From positions 99,586,394 through 99,650,393 of the forward strand of contig JAMXIF010001253.1 in assembly GCA_028583685.1 (NCBI GenBank): a stretch of 64,000 bases of DNA. Direction: 5' to 3'. The DNA comes from Petaurus breviceps papuanus (lineage: Eukaryota > Chordata > Mammalia > Diprotodontia > Petauridae). Shown piece by piece: positions 57,585 to 64,000 of this stretch (position 1 is the first letter of the stretch; each line of letters opens with the position of its first letter). The notes beneath the pieces were generated by a model that ran no database searches, was not told the DNA's origin, and was given only the letters and a program-made list of their open reading frames with translations. The position numbers were made by a program, and so were the translations under genes.

Positions 57585-57870
57585 TGCCTCATTCAATAAA
57601 CTCCAGTGATTTCCTATCTCCTCCAGAATAAAATGCAAAATCCTTTGTTTGGTATTCACAGTCCTTCACAACCAGGCTCCCTCCCACCTTTCCAGTATTC
57701 TTACACTATACTTCCCTGTCAATGACACTGACCTTCTGATATTCTTTTACAAGACACTTCATCATCTACAGATTCTGGCATTTTCACTGGCTCTATCCCC
57801 AGCACTCAGAACAGTACATGATATACAGTAGCTGTTTATTAAATGCCTGCTTGCTTGATTACACAGAGGA
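57585..57870 (+). mobile_element. L2 3'-end fragment
   Basis: TTCAATAAACTCCAGTGATT, GTATTCACAGTCCTTCACAA, CCAGTATTCTTACACTATAC and a TGTTTATTAAATGCCTGCTT end. Confidence 0.78.
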
Positions 57871-58858
57871 AACATAGCATGAGCATGGCACTAACCCCCA
57901 GTTCTCTCTAGGCTCCCCCGGCTTTCATTGCATGGTTCCTGAAAGCTAAAAGCTCTGTCTCCAGCTGCTGATTGTGCCAGCCCAATTTACTTCCATTCTG
58001 ACTGTGCTGGCAGCCCCTCCCCCTCCCTGAGGCTTTCTAGAGCACAGTCAACGACAACTAAGCCAATGCTGGCCTTGGCTCTTTCTTGACCCTCTGGCAC
58101 CCACTGAGTCTAATCTGTCCCACTGAGACGACTCCCTAAACATAATTGGGAGGGTTCTGGTGACAGAGGCCAGGCAGCATCCTGACATTCAATTAGACCA
58201 CCATCCTCCTCCTCAGTGTTTGCAGGGTTCTTCCCCCAACTCAACTACAATTCGAGTCATGAGGGCATCTTACATTCCAACCTGCCAAGACTGCACCTAA
58301 TGTAGACATGGATGTAAAGCCACTCTTAGTTCAGGCTCGATGCTGAGATGAAATGAAGCACTTGAAAGTGCTTTTAATGTTTAAAGACATATTTAATGAA
58401 GGAAACTTCCTTTGCCCAATATAGCAAGGATATTAGCTTCTCTGGACTTGGCCCCGCTTGTCTCCATCTGGAAACTCATCTGGTCACCAGGGTATAGGGA
58501 CTCATATGCTCAAGGGAACCCATCAAATCTGAGGGGCAGTCACTACATGATGTTGGGAACTTTTATGTCCCTAGACCAGGGAAGCTGGGGCCAATCAGGT
58601 TGCATGAGGGAACGAAGCTAGGGACGCTACATCAGGAAATGACTGGTCCTACCACATTGGGCTCCAGACATCCCATGCCTGCTACAGGCAAATTAACTCT
58701 GATTGCTGCAGTTGACGTCTGATGGCAGCAAAGTTCATGGTCTGTAAAGGGGTCTGTCAATGTAATTGATTCATTGGATGTTCAACCTTCAGCACTAGCA
58801 AACATGCCCGTAGGTTGTGATATACAGACATGTAGATTATGGCCAAGTTGAGCCTATT
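57871..58858. other. No feature recognised
   Basis: Unique-looking and moderately GC-rich. No exon identified. Confidence 0.45.
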
Positions 58859-58874
58859 GAAAAATAATTCCCAG

Positions 58875-59031
58875 GGGCGGCTAGGTGGCGCAGTGAATAG
58901 AGCACTGGACCTAGAGTCAGGAGGACCTGCGTTCAAATCTGGCCTCAGACACTTAACACAAAAAACTAGCCTTGTGACCTTGGGCAAGTCACTTAATCCC
59001 AATTGCCCTCCAAAAATAAAAAAAAAGAAAA
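58875..59031 (+). mobile_element. WSINE1-like SINE, form A, young
   Basis: GGGCGGCTAGGTGGCGCAGT head, complete body, A-rich tail. Exact 16-bp duplications GAAAAATAATTCCCAG at 58859-58874 and 59032-59047. Confidence 0.93.
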
Positions 59032-59047
59032 GAAAAATAATTCCCAG

Positions 59048-61415
59048 GGGATCTGGTATTGATTGAGCTGCCAAGCAGTCTGGAGGTGCTCTAGGTTCTT
59101 CTGGTTGTCACTGACAATAATGAGAGGCAATACTTCCTTACCTCAAATGTGACAATGACTGCAAGAAGCTCACTCCTTCAAGATTTTTGTGTTTGTGTGT
59201 CCTGAAATAATTGGCTTATAGAAGTAAACATCATGCCAAAATGGGAGGAGGGTTAGTGTAGCCTGTGAAAAGATGGCTCCCACAATGATAGTGAATATGA
59301 TGGTCTCTACAATGAACTATTCTTGTGGTTTCCTGAAATGAACCAGCTCTCCAGGCTGTAAAATTTTGCCTTTTGCTTCTGATAAGGCATGACATAAAAG
59401 CCATCAGGCATTTTAGCAGATCTATGAGGGCTGAGAGAGAGTAAAAGGGAAACAGTTATGTGCCCAAGTTAAAGATGGCTCACAGCTGCCCACAGTTATT
59501 GATTCCCTCTCAGACTCTAAAAGAAAGGTTTGGATATTTCCTAATGACAGAAAATAGCGAAATAGGCACTGGAGTATAGAGTACCTTTTGAGTGCCTGCA
59601 GAAAATGTAATGAGACTACTACATGAAAATGAGAGGCAGGAAGAGGATCAAAGCAGCAAATACATGAGTTAGTATAATCCTGTCATGAGAATGAGAGAAA
59701 TGTAAGAGAAAAACAGGACTGCATGGAAGCAATGAGTCAGTGTGAATAGTTTGCGGCTGAATCCCAGTGACAAGCTTTGAAGGTGTAGGTTTGGTTCTGT
59801 GATGAACCTTGAGGTAAAGAGCATGAAGATTAGAGTGACTCAGAAGCTGTGAAGACAGTCAGCAAGATTTAGTGTTAATAGGTTCTGAAGCTATTTTAGT
59901 ACTCTGGGGAAAGGGATGAAAGAATAGTGTCAGATGTGGCATATCTAAATACTATAGTTCTGGGTCCTGTGCAGTCTTTGAATGGGAAAAGAGAACACCT
60001 AAACAGTGGGGAATGGGGTATGATGAGTAGACCCAGAGTCAAAGCTTAAATGAAATCAGTATGAGTGGACTTTAACAAGTTTGCCACCATTTCCATAAAG
60101 ATAGCTACCCCTCTTTGGGTATCTTGGAGGGATTGACCAAGGTAGAAGGGAGATGGAGAAACTGATTAAAGGCTTCATCTGTTCATTTGGAAGCTTGTAG
60201 GACAGCAGACTTGCCTGGGCAGATTAAATGTAGAATGCCAACAGGAAAGTTGTACAAAGGAAGCCTTGCCCAGAGCTCATGTAATTAGTGACCACCTGGC
60301 ATGGGCAGACACCCCAGTTTGGGCACTATAGGAAACATGAGGGCAATCAATTTCCATGTGGACCTCAGGGCCATCCTGTCTGCCAGTCCTGATCTTTAGA
60401 GGGAGACCAGCATAATGAAAATTGGCAGGAAGGGTAAAAACAAAGTCTTAAATCCCCAGGTCACAATCATTTGGGGTTTGTTTAGACCCCCATTTTTTAT
60501 GATTAGGGCATTTAGGTAATTTTTTTCAGTTTCACTTCTGACTTAGAGGAAGACTTCATTAACATTCTTCTTCCAGACTAGAATCAAAAGGGTAGAACCA
60601 AAATATCCTTTATTATTTCCTTGTGACATCAAAAACTGGATCTGTTCACTGGAAATGGTAAGGACTCAAGATGATGTTCGAGGTTGGGAATGAATGATTC
60701 TGAAGCTTATCAGTCCTATTCAGGGAGCTCAGGAAGGTTATATTTCTGAATCATATCAAGGACCTTGGACGGGACCTCAGTCCTAGGAATAATGTGAAGA
60801 CTAGGATTGTGGCAGAAGCAGTATGTCAAAGGTTTTGAGGGTGAATCTTCAAGGATATAAATTGAAGGAGTAAAAGAATGAAGGCAAAAGAATCAAAGAA
60901 AGATAGGGAGAAGACAAAATTCCAGGTTTATGGTAGAAGCAACAACCCAATCCTACTCCTCATGCAAGTTGGGCTCATTTTTCCTTAAATGGTACTGAGA
61001 CTATCATTAGGAGACTCTATCCTGGTTCAAGTGACTAAAGATTTAGGCTATTGACACCATTTCTTGGTCTCTCGAATACAAAGGAGCCACAAGGACCTCC
61101 AGGTGCTTCCTGATTCTTGCCTGGTGTGTCATTATGTGCACCTCCAATAAGGGACCTTCAATCAGCTGAATTAACTTGGGGTGTCCTAAATGCCAAGTAG
61201 AATATACTTCTGCTATGGCTAAATAAATCGCTTTGTGTTATCTATTCAGTGGCCTATTGTTTAGTGTCTTGTTTTCTTCTAATATCTTAACTACTAAGGG
61301 ACTGGTGCTAGTCAGCCCAGGGCTGAAAGGGAAAGGCTGCAGAAGGAAGTGTAGGTAAAGAAAGGGAACGGCTGCAAACAGCAGTGGCAGAAGAGAGAAG
61401 AGAATGGCTAAGAAT
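59048..61415. other. Uncharacterised 2.4-kb block
   Basis: No SINE, LINE or recognisable exon in the longest repeat-free stretch after the GAD1 3'UTR. Its purine-skewed text could be an old, unnamed repeat or unique DNA. I cannot support either. Confidence 0.35.
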
Positions 61416-61417
61416 GT

Positions 61418-61470
61418 GTAGCAGCTAGGTGGCGCCAAGGAGCTGGGCACTGCTGAAACAACTCAACAAA
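61418..61470 (+). mobile_element. Mar1-like SINE reduced to head and tail
   Basis: GCAGCTAGGTGGCGCC (head) is followed within 10 bp by CTGCTGAAACAACTCAACAA (tail), so the body is deleted. Confidence 0.5.
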
Positions 61471-61480
61471 AAACATTTCT

Positions 61481-61719
61481 GGGGCAGCCACATGGCACAG
61501 TGGATAGATAGAGCACTGGGCTTGGAATCAGAAAAGCTCTTCTTCCTGACTTCAAATCCAGCCTCAGACACTTCCTAGCTCTGTGACCTTGGGCAAATCA
61601 CTTAATTTGTTTGCCTCAGTTTCCTCATCTGTAAAATGAGCTGGAGAAGGAACTGGCAAACCATTCTAGTGTTTCTGCCAAGAAAACCTCAAATGGGCTC
61701 ACAAAGAGTCGGACGAGAA
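61481..61719 (+). mobile_element. Mar1-like SINE
   Basis: GGGGCAGCCACATGGCACAG head, AACTGGCAAACCATTCTAGT, GGCTCACAAAGAGTCGGACG tail. Near full length. Confidence 0.88.
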
Positions 61720-63204
61720 CATGCAAGAAACTGGGGCTCAGCCAGGATCACAGAATCATAGATTTAGATAAGAGAAAACAGGAGAAATACCTGAAAAAGA
61801 AAAAGGAAGACCATGAACCAAAAAGAGATCAAAACCAAAGAAAGAGTTGACAGAGGAGATATATGGTGGGAGGGAAAGGGGAAGCATTATGAATGCACAG
61901 AATGGGGATTATTTTCCTCCAGAGACAATGAGCAATATCCAGTTCACTGGACTTAAGTAGAATGGTGTACCAATTTCCTGTGTCCCTTTCAAGGCACCTA
62001 TTTCCCACTAATGACTGATTACAAAGGGAAATACCTGTATACCCAAGTCTAAAGAGACTCAGAGCTATGCGTGGTTGATTGTTCTTTGGGGTATAAAAGG
62101 GGTAATCAGTAAATCCACCTGATACTAGTACACTGGTAAGATAGGCATGGTTATGAACTCAGACTTTCCATCTAAAAAGTTATATCAGGAAGAGGTTAAT
62201 GAGCAGGAAGAGGATCCAAGTGGAAACAGTGGACAAAAATCAATTTTATCTCCTCACTCGTTCCCCTCCCCCACCCCTGGAAAAAAAAAGAAAAGAAAAA
62301 CAAAACAAAACAAAACAAAACCCTTGCCACAAATAAGCATAGTGAAGGCCAGCCTATGATGAGATATTGAGAGTGGAGAGTGGAATGACTGAGGTAGTTG
62401 TCATATACTGAAAATAAGGATGCCATTTAGGAAACTATTACAGTAATCCAGGCAAAAGCAATAAAGGCATGAACTAACTGGTGGCGAGGTGGCTGAAGAG
62501 CGGGGACACACGTGATGGATGTGACTGAGTAGACGTGATGAGACTTGGCAAGTGTTTGGATGTGGGGACTGAAGGAGAGGGAAGAGGCCACAAACAGTAA
62601 GGGTTGTGGGGAGCACAACAGGAAAAGAGAAATTTGAAGGATGAGTTTGATAGGAAATGTGAGTTCCCTTTTATGACATGTTGCGTTGGAGACACTAATG
62701 AAACAGCCAGGTGGAGAAGTGCAGGAGACAGATGGGAATTCAGGGCTGACGTTCAGGATATTAATCAGGGCTGGACATGTAGAATTGGGAATCATCTGCA
62801 TTGAGATGATAATTGAAAGCATCTGGGAGCTGATGAGATTGCAAAAAATGTAAAGAGAGAAAAGGACTGAGCTTTGGAGATACCTAGACTAAATGGGTGG
62901 GAGATCTATGGTGATCTGCCAAAAGAGACAGAGAAGGAGTGGTTAGACATTGAGCAGGAGAGTAAGACTGACTGGTGTCACTGAAGGCAAGGGAGGAGAG
63001 TATTCAAGAAAAAAAGGGTGGTCAACAGTATGAAAGGCTGCAGAGAGGTTATAAGTCACCTATCTTTTCCCCAGGCTTACATGGACCTTTTTTTTTAAAT
63101 CAGACCTATGACTTCATCAATCTACAAAGTTCCCAGCAAGGAGCTTCTTCTACCAGCCAGATCAGCACCTTATCTTCAATTTATATCTTAACAAGTTTCC
63201 TGGA
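61720..63204. other. Intergenic; contains an old interspersed repeat of uncertain family
   Basis: 62377-63055 (CTATTACAGTAATCCAGGCA, GAATCATCTGCATTGAGATG, CTTTGGAGATACCTAGACTA) looks like another part of the family seen at 52485-52860. A run of AAAAC units lies at 62280-62325. The rest is unrecognised. Confidence 0.45.
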
Positions 63205-63300
63205 ACACTGAGGGTCAAGTGACTTGCTCACGGTCACACTATTATTCAATGCCAGAATCAGAATTTGAACCCAGGTCTTTCTACTTCAAGAAAAGTCTTC
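63205..63300 (-). mobile_element. MIR fragment
   Basis: GGTCAAGTGACTTGCTCACG and TTTGAACCCAGGTCTTTCTA in reverse-complement MIR order. Confidence 0.65.
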
Positions 63301-63467
63301 TTTGACCCATGCCACTTCCCAAAGAGGAATATAAAGCCATTCAAAAGACAGATTTGACTGTTTGATGGTTCTGACTGGGAATGGCTATGGATATGTCTCA
63401 CAAAAGAACCCAAATAACTTTGTAGCAATGAGCTACTATCATGAGTGTGGTAAATCCCTCCCTGCAG

Positions 63468-63595
63468 AGAACAGTCCACAGTTCGGTGGAGAGCCAGCAG
63501 ATGGCAGTATCAGCCGCATTGCAAACATCACCCAGAAACCAGCTGGAGAAAGCAACCCACTGGATAACTCCAGCATCTTTGCCCAGAAGCTGCAG
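63468..63595 (+). other. Exon-like segment, unassigned
   Basis: A pyrimidine-rich acceptor (ATCCCTCCCTGCAG, ending 63467) and a donor-like CTGCAG followed by GTACC bound 128 bp that are open in one frame (ISRIANITQKPAGESNPLDN, then SSIFAQKLQ). It is not part of a repeat I recognise. I do not recognise the peptide, the donor lacks G at position 5, and neighbouring exons are not visible, so chance is quite possible. Confidence 0.2.
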
Positions 63596-63658
63596 GTACC
63601 CCTGTCAGACAGGGGAAAGATGTTCCAACAGGGTCATAACCTTAAAAGCATGTGTTTT

Positions 63659-63796
63659 GAGGTGGCTAGGTGGCTCAGTGAATAGAGCACCGGCCCTGGA
63701 GTCAGAAGGACCTGGGTTCAGATCCAGCCTCAGATACTTAACACAAAAACTAGTGTGTGACCTTGGGCAAGTCACTTAACCCCAACTGCCCTTCCA
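63659..63796 (+). mobile_element. WSINE1-like SINE, form A
   Basis: GAGGTGGCTAGGTGGCTCAG head, TGTGACCTTGGGCAAGTCAC core, CCCAACTGCCCTTCC end. Near-identical flanks AAAAGCATGTGTTTT and AAAAGCATGCATTTT. Confidence 0.9.
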
Positions 63797-63894
63797 AAAA
63801 GCATGCATTTTCTGATTTATATACACATCCTTTCCAATCAATAACTTGGGGAAACTGTGGGAATGTGTGCCCCTGTGGAAATGAGGGAGAGTTT

Positions 63895-64000
63895 CTTGCA
63901 ATGTGGTACAGTGCTGGAGAACTATATGTGAAGTCACAGGTCTTAGGTTCAAATCCCAGCACTGCCATTTACTACCTCTGTGACCTTGGACAAATCCCTT
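63895..64000 (+). mobile_element. MIR/CORE-SINE 5' part, cut by the window end
   Basis: AGGTTCAAATCCCAGCACTG and CTCTGTGACCTTGGACAAAT are the 5' and core blocks. It runs off the end of the window. Confidence 0.75.

Noticed and set aside
59048-61415. Possible endogenous retrovirus: an AATAAA near 61223 followed by a TGGTGC motif near 61302
   Set aside because: No paired LTR, no recognised internal genes and no TG/CA-bounded repeat; the motifs alone are too short.
3615-63796. tRNA genes suggested by B-box-like GGTTCAAATCC motifs
   Set aside because: Every such motif examined lies in a tRNA-derived SINE with the family body and tail.
57871-64000. GORASP2, the gene expected after GAD1 by human synteny
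   Set aside because: No PDZ-domain coding text of GORASP2 was recognised; it presumably lies beyond the window.

Overview
The window is genomic DNA of a marsupial. Two signs agree. The only clear host gene is the 3' end of a vertebrate GAD1 (glutamate decarboxylase, GAD67). The rest is filled with marsupial-type repeats: Mar1-like tRNA/RTE-tailed SINEs, a WSINE1-like tRNA SINE lineage with poly(A) tails, MIR/CORE-SINEs, L2, L3/CR1, RTE/BovB, marsupial-type L1 and an L1-derived element lacking ORF2. The abundance of WSINE1-like SINEs would fit an Australidelphian, but family names are from memory and the species is not determinable here.

Layout. 1-14040: last four coding exons of GAD1 on the + strand (1-98 partial, 1051-1158, 5498-5587, 12108-12281) with clean GT/AG junctions, then a 3'UTR of about 1.75 kb ending near tandem AATAAA signals. 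The introns carry SINEs and a (CT)n tract with a 100-N gap. 14041-17450: intergenic SINE/MIR debris. 17451-21305: a full-length HAL1-like element (5'UTR, ORF1, 3'UTR, no ORF2) followed by a second 3' fragment, both inserted at the same target, so three copies of one 18-bp target sequence remain. 22333-23060: BovB-type RTE fragment with a nested SINE and an assembly gap. 23546-26861: a second full-length HAL1-like element (minus strand) with a solo LTR inside. 27890-33990: RTE and L2 fragments, a 3'-truncated HAL1-like insertion with a perfect 16-bp target duplication, and two dimeric SINEs. 34000-44500: mixed SINE, L1, L2 and L3 remains. 44900-48600: two solo LTRs of one family in opposite orientation. 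48600-64000: two palindromic hAT-like MITEs, L3, L1, L2, Mar1 and WSINE1-like copies, and a weak exon-like segment near 63.5 kb.

There is no operon, CRISPR array or microbial system. The parts that work together are transposons: L1-type machinery probably mobilised the poly(A) SINEs and the HAL1-like copies (target duplications of about 10-18 bp), while Mar1 shares its 3' tail with the BovB-type RTE. The most notable item is a dimeric SINE with distinct left and right arms, seen at two independent loci with the same arm-to-arm junction.
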